In this document: piece after piece, positions 36,001 to 44,500 of the stretch
How positions within the stretch are numbered: the first letter of the stretch is position 1
How the letters are laid out: the number at the start of each line of letters is the position of its first letter
NCBI GenBank assembly: GCA_964502145.1
Contig: CAZCVI010000013.1
Span: 1-64,000, forward strand
Source: CAZCVI01 sp964502145
GTDB taxonomy: Bacteria; Acidobacteriota; Aminicenantia; UBA2199
Reading direction: 5' to 3'
DNA length: 64,000 bases
Program-made: the position numbers and the translations under genes
Notes under the pieces: model-generated
Seen by the model: the letters and a program-made list of their open reading frames with translations, nothing else
What the model was told of the DNA's origin: nothing
Database searches by the model: none

Positions 36001-38528
36001 TGGACATGTTTCTCGTGATCCAAGATGTAAATACGGGTGTTCATAATGGGTTTGCCGATAGCGGGAAACTGGGGCATAGGGGCGCTGGGGTCCAGGGTTA
36101 AAGTCGTGACGACATGGGTTTCTGCCGGGCCATAATGATTATGCAAGTGGATGTGATGGTCCTTTAAATAATTCCCTAATGAGGGGCTGACGACCAGTTG
36201 TTCGCCAGCGGTGATAATATGGGTGACACCGGGCGGAAAACTGGCGATATAGTCGGGATCATTAAAGATGACGTTTAAGAAAGAGACGGGCAAAAAGAGG
36301 GTCTTGACGGCATTATTGGTGATCACGCGGAACAAGTGGGAGATGGTGTTACGGGTCTCTTCATCAATTAATACGAGAACCCCAGCAGCCAAAAGGGTAG
36401 AAAATATCTCCTGAAAGGAAACATCGAAGCTGATGGTGGTGAACTGCAAGACTTTACTAAAATCAATGCGGGTGTGGTGGTGCTGAAATAAGATCAGGTT
36501 AACCAGATTACGGTGCTCCAACATCACGCCCTTGGGTTTTCCGGTGGAACCGGAGGTGTAGATCACATAGGCGAGATGTGTGGAAGTAATGGGGGTGATC
36601 GGAGTAGTAATAGAAGTAGTGGGAGTGTTTTCTTGGATGAATTGTTGGGTGAGCAGAATTTTTGCACCACTGTCTGCGATCATGAATTGTTTTCGTTGTT
36701 CGGGGTAGTGGGGGTCAATGGGGAGATAGGCGGCACCGGCTTTTAAAACGGCTAACATGGCAATAACGATCTGGAAAGATCGTTCCAGCATCAAACCAAC
36801 GATGCAATCAGGCCCAATCCCATGGGAACGGAGCACATATGCCAACTGGTTGGCCTGCTGATGCAATTGCCCGTAAGTGAGGGCGCTATCACCTAAAACC
36901 AGGGCGATTTGTGTGGCATGGGTTTCGGCTAGTTGTTCAAAGAGGTGGTGCAGGGTTTCGTCTGGAATGGGGTCGCAAATACCATTGGCTAGTTCAAGGA
37001 TACGTTGTTTCTCGGGCGCCGTGATGATGGCGATATCTGCTAACCGGGATTCTGGGTTTTCCAGAATCGTCTGGATGATATTTATATAATAGTGGCCCAA
37101 TCGGCGGGCTGTTTGTTCTGTAAATAAGGTGGTGCGATATTCCAGGCTAAAGACCAATTGGCCCTGCTCTTCCATGGCTTCCAGATTCAAATCGAATTTG
37201 GCGGTTTTATTCTCCAGGTCACTTTCGCTTAAAGCCAAACCGGGGATATGGAGGCGGGGCGGCTCCATGTTCTGGAACACCAGCATCACATCAAAAAGTG
37301 GGTTGCGCGAGGTATCCCGTTCTTTGACGCACCGTTCCACCAGATCCTCCAGGGGATAGTCCTGGTTTTGAAATGCCGCCAGAGTAAGCTCTTTAACCTC
37401 TTTTAAAAAGTCGGCAAAGGTTTTGGCGGGCACAGGGTAATGGCGTAGGGCCAGGGTATTAACAAACATACCGATGATGTCGCGCCATTCATGGTGGGGT
37501 CTGCCTGCGGTTGGTGAACCAATGACGATATCTTCTTCACCGCTTAATTTGGACAACCAGATGTAACCAACGGCCAGTAATATCATGTAGGGCGTGGCCC
37601 CCTGGGATAAGGCATAGCGGTTTAAAGAGTCGGTGGTGGTTTGCTTTAATTGGAAGTGAATATGATTGCCATCATCATTCCTCACGATAGGCCTGGGAAA
37701 ATCGGTGGGCAGATTAAGAACGGGGATATCGCCGGAAAAGTGTTCAAGCCAATAGGTTTGCTGCTGTAAAAAAGCGGGGGTGCCCCGCCACTGGTGTTGC
37801 CATTGTGCATAATCCCGGTACTGGAGGCGCAGTGGGGGTAAAACGCTACCTTGGTACAGGGCTTTAAAATCATTGAACAACAGGGCGACTGACGTGCCAT
37901 CGGTGATGATGTGGTGCAGGTTGACTAAAAAGTAAAACTGATTGCCGGGCAGGGTAATAACACCCACACGGATAAGGGGGGCGTGAGACAAATCAAAGGC
38001 ACGGAAAAAAGGACTGGTGGAATGGGGGGCGGTGGCCAAGGTAAAATAGTCGATTTGAAAAGAGAGTGCCTCCCATTCATGGACCCGTTGTGTGGGTTCC
38101 CCGGCGATTTCGATGAAGGAAGTGCGCAAACTTTCATGACGGCAGATCAACTGCTGCACCGCGTTCTCAAATTCCTGGCGATGGTGTTGAAGATCAAAAT
38201 CGGGGGGCATGGGGATACTCATGGGCATATTGTAAGCGGTGCTCTCCTTGTCCATGCGATATATGAAGTACAACCGCTTTTGCGCGGGAGCGAGGATATA
38301 ATAATCTCTCTTTTCAGCGGGTTCAATAGCGACGTACTGGACCTGCGCCGGGGTATCCTGCTGTAAGAATTGGATGATCTCCTGCTTGTTTTCTTTTAAG
38401 CGGGTGATTAGTTCGGGGGTTAAGACACCTTTGGGGGCATCAATTTTAAGGTTGTTGTCCACCAGTTGCAGGCGAACCTCTTTTTCCTTGAGGGTCGATA
38501 ATAAGGCGAAAATATTGTTCTTATTCAT
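24075..38528 (-). CDS. Hybrid NRPS-PKS: docking-C-A-T-C-A-T-KS-KR-T-C-A-T-C
   Basis: Second synthetase gene, 4817 residues. Residues 1-55 look like a TubC-type N-terminal docking domain. Then C1 (HHIITDG ~206), A1 (~654), T1 (~1050), C2 (~1240), A2 (~1709), T2 (~2109), KS (2173-2589; TACSTSL ~2340, HGTAT and NIGHLD present), KR (GGIGGIG ~2994, Ser and Tyr of the active site near 3135-3145), T3 (GGDSLKA ~3290), C3 (~3470), A3 (~3936), T4 (~4323), C4 (HHIVTDG ~4503). A1 reads DVQFIAHVVK (Pro-type), A3 DGFFLGVVYK (Ile, exact code); A2 reads about DVCDFGAVDK, which I cannot assign. The PKS module has no acyltransferase: the KS-to-KR linker lacks GQGSQ and GHSxGE. The tail ends LEEAQFDF. The start codon overlaps the upstream stop (ATGA). 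Confidence 0.95.
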   Translation of the reverse strand: MNKNNIFALLSTLKEKEVRLQLVDNNLKIDAPKGVLTPELITRLKENKQEIIQFLQQDTPAQVQYVAIEPAEKRDYYILAPAQKRLYFIYRMDKESTAYNMPMSIPMPPDFDLQHHRQEFENAVQQLICRHESLRTSFIEIAGEPTQRVHEWEALSFQIDYFTLATAPHSTSPFFRAFDLSHAPLIRVGVITLPGNQFYFLVNLHHIITDGTSVALLFNDFKALYQGSVLPPLRLQYRDYAQWQHQWRGTPAFLQQQTYWLEHFSGDIPVLNLPTDFPRPIVRNDDGNHIHFQLKQTTTDSLNRYALSQGATPYMILLAVGYIWLSKLSGEEDIVIGSPTAGRPHHEWRDIIGMFVNTLALRHYPVPAKTFADFLKEVKELTLAAFQNQDYPLEDLVERCVKERDTSRNPLFDVMLVFQNMEPPRLHIPGLALSESDLENKTAKFDLNLEAMEEQGQLVFSLEYRTTLFTEQTARRLGHYYINIIQTILENPESRLADIAIITAPEKQRILELANGICDPIPDETLHHLFEQLAETHATQIALVLGDSALTYGQLHQQANQLAYVLRSHGIGPDCIVGLMLERSFQIVIAMLAVLKAGAAYLPIDPHYPEQRKQFMIADSGAKILLTQQFIQENTPTTSITTPITPITSTHLAYVIYTSGSTGKPKGVMLEHRNLVNLILFQHHHTRIDFSKVLQFTTISFDVSFQEIFSTLLAAGVLVLIDEETRNTISHLFRVITNNAVKTLFLPVSFLNVIFNDPDYIASFPPGVTHIITAGEQLVVSPSLGNYLKDHHIHLHNHYGPAETHVVTTLTLDPSAPMPQFPAIGKPIMNTRIYILDHEKHVQPIGVTGELYAAGHPVGRGYLGHPTETDAKFSADLFYPQDRMYRTGDLARRLENGNIEFLGRVDQQVKIRGIRVEPGEIETQLKGIPFIKEAVVVVKISQHGEKTLCAYIVSHSDPEADLTQLPQLLAIHLPPHMIPTYFIPLQSIPLTPSRKVDFKALPEPEISTSSHYTAPRTPLEQTLVKIWAEILGISAATIGIDHNFFHLGGHSLKAIVLISKIHQALEVKISLVEIFKRPFIRALAEYITSLGKDRYHPLDVAEQKEYYPLSAAQKRLYILHRLEPESTVYNMPAVFELHGPVDNQRMAATFNALLQRHHSLRTSFFMIGDLPVQRIHPVEELSFHIEQVDLNQHNVNSMPIAETIKKFIRPFQLAIAPLFRVATVKTTHMSLFMLDMHHIITDGVSSGLLIHDFHALYEGHPLAPLRIQYQDYAQWRYTPAILNAQKDQAAYWLNRFTGEIPLLDLPLDFPRPTTPSFAGESLTFTVAASPLSRLKELASAEGSSLFMILLALFNLLLAKLSGQEDIIIGTPSAGRRHADLAPIIGMFVNTLALRNHPADCKTCREFLLEIKKSTLEAFENQDYPFEELVDHLHSERTPGRNPLFDVMFALQNMEVAPVALSGLEIKPYPMLAPTAMFDLAFTAVESNQEILFSVEYRLDLFTQPSIRRIVSYFLQAIDSLLTDPNQHIQALDILPALEKKQILLDFNQTRADYPQDHSIVQLFQQQVERAPHRVALIGPSLSNPDNQSVTLTYHELAHKSQHLAHLLSQKGARAGSIIGIKTQRSLEMMIGILAIWQSGAAYLPLDPGFPPQRLSYMLRDAGVNILLSSHHPSAQELEFTGATIHLEQKTPLEPVLSPPLAPIHAPAYIIYTSGTTGQPKGVLVDSAALLNRMYWVVNRYQLHERDVILQTAAFVFDVSLCELTRWIPVGATLCFLPPGTEMDPAQIINTIGKFHVTTADFVPSMVTLILDHARVQNLWHHLSSLRWVFTGVEAVGLHLVNTFNQTLFSLFQTRLINAYGPTEATVDITALDCSSLDVKNRGFVPIGTPIANIQIYILDRHNRPQPIHVAGELGIAGHGLARGYLNNPQLTHHKFQYVPHLSSRIYHTGDLARWCPDGNIQFLGRGDHQVKIRGYRIELGEIEATLLEHPQVVEAAVIDLDSPDGSKYLCAYWVPTNPAPSVSQLKEWLASHLAPYMIPAYFVQMAALPRTSAGKVHRKGLPAPDLSNMALDSIYSEPQDPMEKLIATVWKEVLGIPRVGTHDNFFDLGGNSLKIIRVNFRLNESLGLKIPVVQLFKYPTIQLLKEYVRGLSQPSAPVIQPEMPSIPKNPDIAVIGMAGSFPGAADIHEFWGNLKNGIHSISFFSHHELAESGISPDQFLSPNYVRAAGILSDKDRFDAGFFNYTPAEALVMDPQMRLFHECVWQTLEDAAYDPDQYELPIGLYAGASDSLDWKIALHLSPPEHVMGAFELDQLTDSRFIPARISYKLNLKGPAVYIHTACSTSLVAIHTAYHALLAGECTMALAGGVSISAQKKSGYLYQEGMVMSPDGFCRAFDAMAAGTVGGEGVAVVLLKPLEKAQADGDHIYALLKASAMNNDGARRVGFSAPSVDGQAEAISRAYQCAGMLPESIGYIETHGTATSLGDPIEIEALNQAFHTHKKGFCALGSVKSNIGHLDCAAGVAGFIKTVLALTHRQIPPTLHFQSPNPQIDLINSPFYINTALIPWAPDSLPRRAGVSSFGIGGTNVHLILEEPPTEPAPQANHQPRLLILSAKTPTALEKMKENLHHFLTENPSLNIRDIAYTLQIGRRLFPYRWMAICSTLTEALTALTAPTTQHFEKATHPELYSWPAESRRLSLPPYPFEGGRYWLTSRPQQATDFHPQAPLSPARRTNPADWFYIPRWTPITPILLITPITPITPIIPTLPQPGLSLLILSHPHPLVSQLIQHLTTHYIVITASPGDTFQQLTSHEFVLDPTQPNHYSQLLTHLTHHHLFPQRILHTWNLTTSPDSLDTTITTPGFYSLLHLANAISQQEFSGEICIDVLSNGIGDVLGNEPLQPAKAAILGPLKVIPQEYPYIRCRSIDIQTPTPGSRQESHLCRSLVQEFLTPINTIDTATDIAYRNNLRWVKSYEPIRPPVAEAPALREHGVYLITGGIGGIGYLLAQYLAKTCQARLILTGRSPLPKDASGTDKQMKLRHLEEAGGQVLYFAADVADKTRMVECLQQAEATFGPINGVIHAAGVTTGKSIPCPTAETGEAECLEQFRPKIQGTAVLAELFQSRTLDFCLFTSSLSPILGGLGFTAYSAANAFMDAFAHLANRNSSSRWLSINWADWDFSGALGQHTTASEFLITPAEGLNTFHHILTLLESPLPQVAISSGDLQARIDRWVKLKSLRDHQENTTTTLQPRPLLDTPYVAPSTPLEHAIAQIWQQQFGYASIGIQDDFFALGGDSLKAISMISRIHKDLQARVELSEFFARPTIQTLADYIRTAEKGNFTAIPPAEQREYYPLSAAQKRLYLIDQMETQSTGYNMPLASLLSGELDLERLQKAFAALIQRHESLRTSFHLKENQPVQHVHDIVSFAIEFPTSLRTTDFIRPFDLSHAPLLRVGVIKQAEQENILLVDMHHIISDGITLQILEREFAALYSQIVLPPLPLQYKDYACWQNSPAQQDAIQKQAAYWLKELTGMPLLNLPIDYVRPLKRSFDGGAVETRLTSDQLAPLLAMARAEGATLFILLLSAYTIFLAKLSGQEDIPVGTPTAGRGHADLEQIIGMFVNTLVLRNYPSAEKTFRQFCLEVKERTLLAFENQDYPFEGLVEKLVSHRDTSRNPLFDTAFVLQSQAQDEPTAQPNNQNPMPGLTIQPQPLEKASSPFDLIFDMVERQDTLCISMQYCSQVFQAETIQRFGAYFKEIITAIIANPDTPISAIDMLPEAEKQLILFDFNNTVTSYPVDKTIPQLFAEQSDRTPDHIALIGEKNGACQLTYAELNHKSSQVARVLIAQGVLPDTIVALMINRSIEMIIGILGILKAGAAYLPIDPDYPEERKQFMLSDSAAKILVTPQFIQESTSVTHVTPTSPIIPVTPISPTNLAYVIYTSGTTGKPKGILTNHRNVIRVVRDTNYIHVLSSDRILQLSNFAFDGSVFDIYGALLNSAVLVTIAKEDVTDAHRLTSIITQQQITVFFLTTALFNTIVDINLPCLATVRKILFGGEQISLSHSRRALSTLGQDRIIHVYGPTETTVYATYYFINTIADRRETIPIGQPIANTTCYILDRFFNPVPLGVPGELFIGGDGVARGYLNNPQLTQDKFQFLATLSTSSSLYRTGDLARWCPDGNIEFLGRLDNQVKIRGFRIEPGEIERQLLNHPDVREAMVMVRKNNADEKYLCAYVVANIDEKALQEYLSQCLPPYMIPPYFIRLSELPLNSSGKVDKLALPEPDPSHTQSFTPSTTPLEEKLASIWSEILALPVEKISRDANFFQIGGHSLKATVLMSKIHHVFHVKVSLGDIFTHPTIAELAALLQESLQEEFQPLAPVEEKEYYPVSSAQKRLYIQQHMIENNTSYNSPLFTLLEGEPDITKLEEVFRQLIARHENLRTSFHLVNEEPVQKVHPVAEIKFSVAIFPPERLTTTLLQPFDLAHAPLLRVELIKEGEQRYILLVDMHHIVTDGFSMNILIHDFITLYAGETLPPLTLQYKDYSQWQNQLIGSQYLKKQERYWLRQFAGDVPELRLPIDFPRHHVVNFDGELIDFSLNADLTQQIRLLASHTGTTLFHILLAVCTIVMAKYSGQEDIVLGTAAAGRNHMDLQGIIGVFVNLLPLRNKPAPHKRFLEFLTEVKDNTIAAYDNQDYPFDELVRHLNIQGTGGRTPLLDVVFNFFNLELSRVEIPGLTLKPYQPKGLKSRFDLVFGANDYGDTLVLGLTYASELFTPATAQAITVHYVQVLEQILENNQITLADIKLTTIVKNAPSRLDLEEAQFDF
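26747..26812. repeat. 9-bp minisatellite inside an Ile-type A domain
   Basis: Units of the form GGGAGTAAC / GGGAATTAT encode TPTSPIIPVTPISP directly before LAYVIYTSG. Same family and same site as the other adenylation-domain repeats. Confidence 0.8.
30235..30303. repeat. 9-bp minisatellite in the PKS linker
   Basis: Five to seven units of GGGAGTTAT on the plus strand encode TPITPILLITPITPITPI. Unlike the other coding copies it is not in an adenylation domain: it lies in the region between the KS C-terminal linker and the KR structural subdomain. Confidence 0.85.
36582..36631. repeat. 9-bp minisatellite inside the Pro-type A domain
   Basis: Short array (about four units, GGAGTGATC / GGAAGTAAT-like) encoding TTSITTPITPITST just before LAYVIYTSG. 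It is the most degraded of the coding copies. Confidence 0.65.
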
Positions 38529-41500
38529 AGTATGATTTCCTCCCGCATTGAATCTGTACTGCTGGTGGGAATCTCCTGGGTGAAATTTTCTTTTAATTGG
38601 ATTAGGGTAATAAAGGAAGCCAATGCATCAATAGTCGGGGTTTCAAAAATACGATTTAAGGGGAGAGTTACCTGTAGTTGCTGGTGAATCTTTTCCACCA
38701 CCATGGCGGCTTTAAGAGAATGCCCACCCATCTGGAAAAAGTCGGCATGGATGCAAATTTTCTCTTCGGGTACAGCCAATATGTCGGACCAAATGGTGAC
38801 CAGAGTTTTTTGCACGGGAGTGACCGGGGGGGCATAATCGGGGCCAGCTTTAAATTCCGGGGCGGGCAAGGCCTGACGGTCCACTTTGCCGTTGGCAGTT
38901 AAGGGAATATAGGGCACTGGGATAATATACGCGGGAATCATGTAGCGGGGTAAGACATGGGCTAGGGCAGTGAAGATGGCAGTGGTATCCAGGGGCTGAG
39001 GGGACACGATATAGGCGCAGAGGTATTTGTCGCCCTGGGGGTCTTCCCTGTCGAGGACTAGGGCGGCTTGGATTTCTGGGCGGGTGAGCAGGCAGGATTC
39101 GATCTCGCCTAACTCAATGCGGAAACCACGGATTTTGACTTGGCGGTCAATACGACCGAGGTACTGAATCGTGCCATCAGCTAACCAACGGGCTAAGTCA
39201 CCGGTGCGGTAAATGGTATGGGTGGACGATGTGGACGGGATATGGAATTTATCATGGGTGAGCTGGGGATTGTTGAGGTAACCTGCGGCTAAACCAATAC
39301 CAGTGATACATAATTCACCGGGACAACCGATAGGTAATAATTCGAAGCGGGGGCCGAGAATGGTGACGTGATGATTGGGAACAGGCCGCCCGATTACAGG
39401 GGCATGACGTTGCGGGTCGGGATTGGCGATGACGGGCACTTCGGCCCAAGTGGTCCAGACGGTGTCCTCGGTGGGACCATACAGATTAAAAAAACGGAAG
39501 GGATAGGGACGGCTGGGATACGTGGTCAATTGATCACCAGCAGTCCGTAATACTTCCAGGGCACAAGGGGATTCTGTGGGCCACTCTTCAGCCAATAAGG
39601 CGGTGGCCATAGCGGTAGGGGCATAGGCATGGGTAATAAGCAGGCGCAACAAGATGTTTTTTAATGATCGGGGTGCCATACGGGTTTCATTGTCGATGAT
39701 GCACAGGGTGGCACCACTTAATAAACAGGGCCACACCTCGGCAGACATGGCATCAAATGCGGCAGCAGATACTTGGCTGATGCGGGAACGGGAATTCTCC
39801 CGGAAGACTTGCCAATGGGATAAGACAAGATTGACGACACCGCGATGCGGGATCAATACGCCCTTGGGGCGACCAGTGGTGCCGGAGGTATAGATGACAT
39901 AGGCAAGGGGTGTGGGAGTGATGGGAGTGATGGGAGTTATGGGAGTAATGGGAATTATGGGAATTATGGGAGTTATGGGAAGTATGGGAGTAATGGGAGT
40001 AATGGGAGTGGCTTCGTGGATTGAGGCTTTGGTTAAGATGATAGGGGTGTTGCTATCGGAGATTATGAATTGTTTGCGATCGGCGGGGTAGTCGGGGTCG
40101 ATGGGCATGTAGGCGCATCCTGATTTTAGAATTCCCAGGAGGCCTATGATCAGTTCGATGGAGCGGTCTAACATGATACCTACAATGCTATGGGGCAGAA
40201 TTCCTTGGGCTTGTAAATGAGTGGCGAGTTGATGGGATTTTTTATCTAATTGGGCATAGGTGATGTGGCACAAATTATCTTCAATCGCTATGGCATCGGG
40301 AGTGCGCTGGACTTGCTCTTGAAATAAATCGTGCAGGGTTTGGTTGGTTGGCGATACGGTGAAAGTGTGGTTAAATTCATCCAGAAGCTGGGCTTTTTCT
40401 GCTGGCGTAAGAATAGTGATCTCGCCTAACAACTGGTGACTGTCCGCGATAATGGCGGCAGCGATTTGTTGGAAATAACCGCCGAAACGTTTGATGGTCT
40501 CTGCTTTAAATAATGAGGTACGATATTCAAAAGTAAAATGAAGGGCAGCCCCGCTTTCCTCGGCAATGAGGGCCAGGTCCAATTTTGCGGCGGGACTGTC
40601 AAACGTATGGGGGATTAACTTTAACCCGGAAATCTCCATGGCTGGGACATCCATGTTTTGCAGCAAAAAGGCCACATCAAACACTGGGTTGCGACCCGGT
40701 TCACGGGTGGTGACGATTTGCTCGACGATATCCTCGAAGGGATAATCCTGATTCTCAAGCGCATTTATTACCTGCTGCTTCAATGCCAATAAGAAGTCAT
40801 AGTAAGAACGGGTCATTTGAGGGAAACAACGTAATACCACGGTATTGATAAACAAACCAATCACCTGCTGCACATCGGCATGACCCCGTCCAGCAATGGG
40901 TGCGCCTACCAGGAGCTCTTCCTGACCAGATAAGCGCGCCAATAGGATAGTATAGATCGATAATAAGACCATGTAAAGGGTCACATCCTGGGTTTTAGCC
41001 AGGGCTTTTAAGGCGGTGGTGGTGGCAGCATCCATTGTGAACCTGCTAGGCTGCCCGGCAAAATCCCACGCGGGGGGACGTAGGAAATCAGTGGGCAGAT
41101 TCAACACGGGAAGGGGGCCAGATAAAACCTCGTGCCAATAAGTGGCTTGTGTACTTAATCGCTGACGGTGATGGAGCGAGTGTTGCAGGCAGGCATAATC
41201 GTGATACTGAATGGTCAAAGGGGGCAATGTCTCTCCTTGGAGCCATGCCATGAACTCTTTGACCAAGACACCCATGGAAGTGCCATCGGAAATGATGTGA
41301 AACATGTCCAGAATCAGCAGATGGACGAAAGGGGCTTTTTTTAACAAGCCGACCCGTAACAAGGGGGCACTGGATAAATCAAAAGGACGGATGAAAGACG
41401 TTACACATTGTTTGACTTCAGTTTCATTCCCTGCGGTCAGATATTCTATAGCGAAAGTGACCGTGTCATGAACCCGTTGCACGGGTGTTTCATTGATTAC

Positions 41501-44500
41501 CACAAAGGAGGTGCGCAAACTGTGATGACGCTGAATGGAATGGTTAAATATGTCTTGGAATTTGGCTTCATCCAACACGCCCTGCAACTCCATTACCGTG
41601 GTGATATTATAGGCCGTGGTAGTTTGATCCAAACGATTTAAGAAAAACATGCGCTTCTGAGCCGAGGATAGAGGATAATACTCCCGCTGTTCCACTGGCG
41701 GAATCGCCATATCTTGCGGTTCTGGCTCTTGCTGGGCAGAGATATAGCGGGCCAGTTCCGCGATGGTGGGATATGCAAAGAACTGGGGCAAGGGAACCTT
41801 AACACCCAATTGTTTGTGAATGGTGGACAGCACAATAACGGCTTTTAAGGAATCACCATTTAATGAAAAGAAATTATCCCCGGTGCCAATACGGTCATAA
41901 CCCAATAATTCCTGCCATATGTGGCATATTTGTTCTTCCACCGGATGGACTGGCGCTTGATACAGTGTATCCAAATGGGGGCGGGGCTGGAAAGATGCAG
42001 ATGGGCTTGCGGGTGTAAAGTCTTCCTGTTCTGATTTCTGCCAGCGTTTCATCCGTAAAAACAAATCCCCGCTACATTGCACCACTTGTTGCAGACCCAC
42101 ACTGGCCAACACCCGTTCCAATACCTCGGCACCTTGCGCCGGGGTCATGGCCAGTTCCTTGATGACGGCACCCAGTGGATTGTCTTGGAAGGGTTGATCA
42201 GCCAATAACCAGCCATCCCAATTGATACTGAACCAGGGTGAACGGGTACATGAAGTTCTGTTTAATTTGTGAACATAAGCATCCATAAAGGCATTGGCCG
42301 CAGCATAGGCACCAAACCCAAGACCACCGAGCAAGGCAGAAGTGGACGACATGAGCAGACAAAAATCAAGGCGGAATGGGTTTAAGACTTCAACCAGCAC
42401 TTGAAGCCCGTAAATCTTGGGTGCAAAATGCGCGTCCGCCTCTGCTTTTCCCATTTCTGCCAACGCGGTAAAGGCACTCTTACCCACTAAACCCGCGGCA
42501 TGAATAACCCCGTTCACAGGGCCGAAAGTCTCTTGAATGCGAGACATCACTGCCAGCATGGCGGGACGGTCCGCTACATCGGCAGATAGCACGAGAACCT
42601 GACTTCCCAACGACTGGATTTCCAGCAGCTTGCGGATTTTCTGGCTGGTGGTGTCATGTTCCCCGTGGGTCTCCAACCAATGGGGCCACATGGTAGCGGC
42701 GGGAAATTCAGAACGGCAGGTGAGCACCAATTTGGCCTGATACGTAGCGGCCAGATGTCGGGCCAATAACAAGCCAATCGAACCGGTGCCGCCAGTGATT
42801 AAATACACGCCTCCCACACGTAAGGCTAACGCGGCGGGTGCGGGTTTTTCCAATCGGTACGGTTGATAGGCAAACAACCAGCGGTACTGGCCGCGATAAG
42901 CTACCATCCGCTCTGATGCGGCGCTGAATCCGGCACACAGGTCAGCCAGTAACGGTCCCAGCCATGCCACTGTTAATGGAACACCCACAACGGGCTGGGG
43001 AATATCACTGCAACGACACTGAATCGCCGGGTATTCCTGGGGAATCACCTGACACAGTCCATAAAGCGGCGCCCGTTCCGGGTTTAACTGCTCTTCCCCG
43101 GTTACTTCCTGACCGTTAGCCGTGACCACGTCCAATTGGATCTCCCGCTGGGAATCGGGCTGATGGTGCCCCAGGGCCTGCACGAGGGACAACAGGCGGT
43201 AAAAACCCAGGGTCAATTCACGGTCTATCTGGTGGCGGGGTTCATCGCTCCTATTAATGGGATCAACACCGGGGAGAAAATAGACACGGTAGGGGAATTT
43301 ATCCTGGCGGGCTAAATTCTGAATGAAAATGTCCACGGAGTCTTGGGGCTCGATCAAAAACACCTCGACACCCCGCTGGACCAGTTCCTGCTGCAAGCGT
43401 AGACCCACCCCGGCAAAATCATTGAGAATCAGTGCCGGGCCAGTGCCTAACGGTGATGGTAACGGTTCATGCTCGTTTTTTATGGAGGGGGTATATAACG
43501 TGGTCCGCTGCCATGAGGGAATATAGAACCATGCGGCCATATCGGGATTTTTCTTCAGTGTGTCGGTGGTGGGCGACGGGGCGTTTAGGGTGAATAAATG
43601 CTTGTCCACGGGATAAAACTCCCCGGCAAAGGGATAGGTGGGGAGCGGGACACGCTGTCTGAATTCCCCGCTATGAAATCCCTGCCAATCCATTTCCAGA
43701 CCAAGCAGCCATAATTGACCCACCTGGGTAAACATATAAGCGATATCCGTGGTGGGTTCCTTGGGGTGTCGTAACATGTTCATCATGGGCGTGTGGGCCG
43801 TCTTGGCGGGGTGCTGGCTGACAAACAGGGTCAAACCTTTACCGGGCCCGACCTGCAAAAAGACGGGGTTCGGTTCTTTAAATAAAGTACTCAAGCCATC
43901 GACAAAACGAACCGGGGCGCGTAAATGCTGGACCCAATAATCGGGGTTCATGGCCTCATTGTCGGTGATCCACTGCCCGGTGAGTCCTGAAATATAGGGA
44001 ATGCGGGGTTTATTAAAGGTTTTGCCCGTGATTTTTCGTTTGAATTCCGTCATAATGGGTTCTACCATCCAGGAATGCCCGGCTTTGGGCACGCGGAAAC
44101 GGATGCATTCATGGCCGCTCCGGGTTAATTGTGTCTCAAAGGCGGCGACCGCCTCCACTGGACCGGAAACAACGGTAATATGGGGGGCGTTCAGTGCGGC
44201 CAAGGATAATTGCTCATTCAACAGGGGGATTACTTCGGCCTCGGACAGAGGCACGCTTAACATGGCGCCATCGGGCAGGGTATGCATGACCTGACCGCGT
44301 AACGCGGCCAGATACAGGCCATCTTCAAGGGAAAAAACACCGGCGAGACAAGCGGCGACATATTCACCAAAACTATGGCCGATCATGGCATCGGGACGTA
44401 TGCCCCAGGCGATCAATAACTGGGCCAACGCGTATTCAAAGATAAACTTGATGGGGGTGGTATATAAGAATTGATAGATGCGCTCCTCTGCTTGCTCCAT

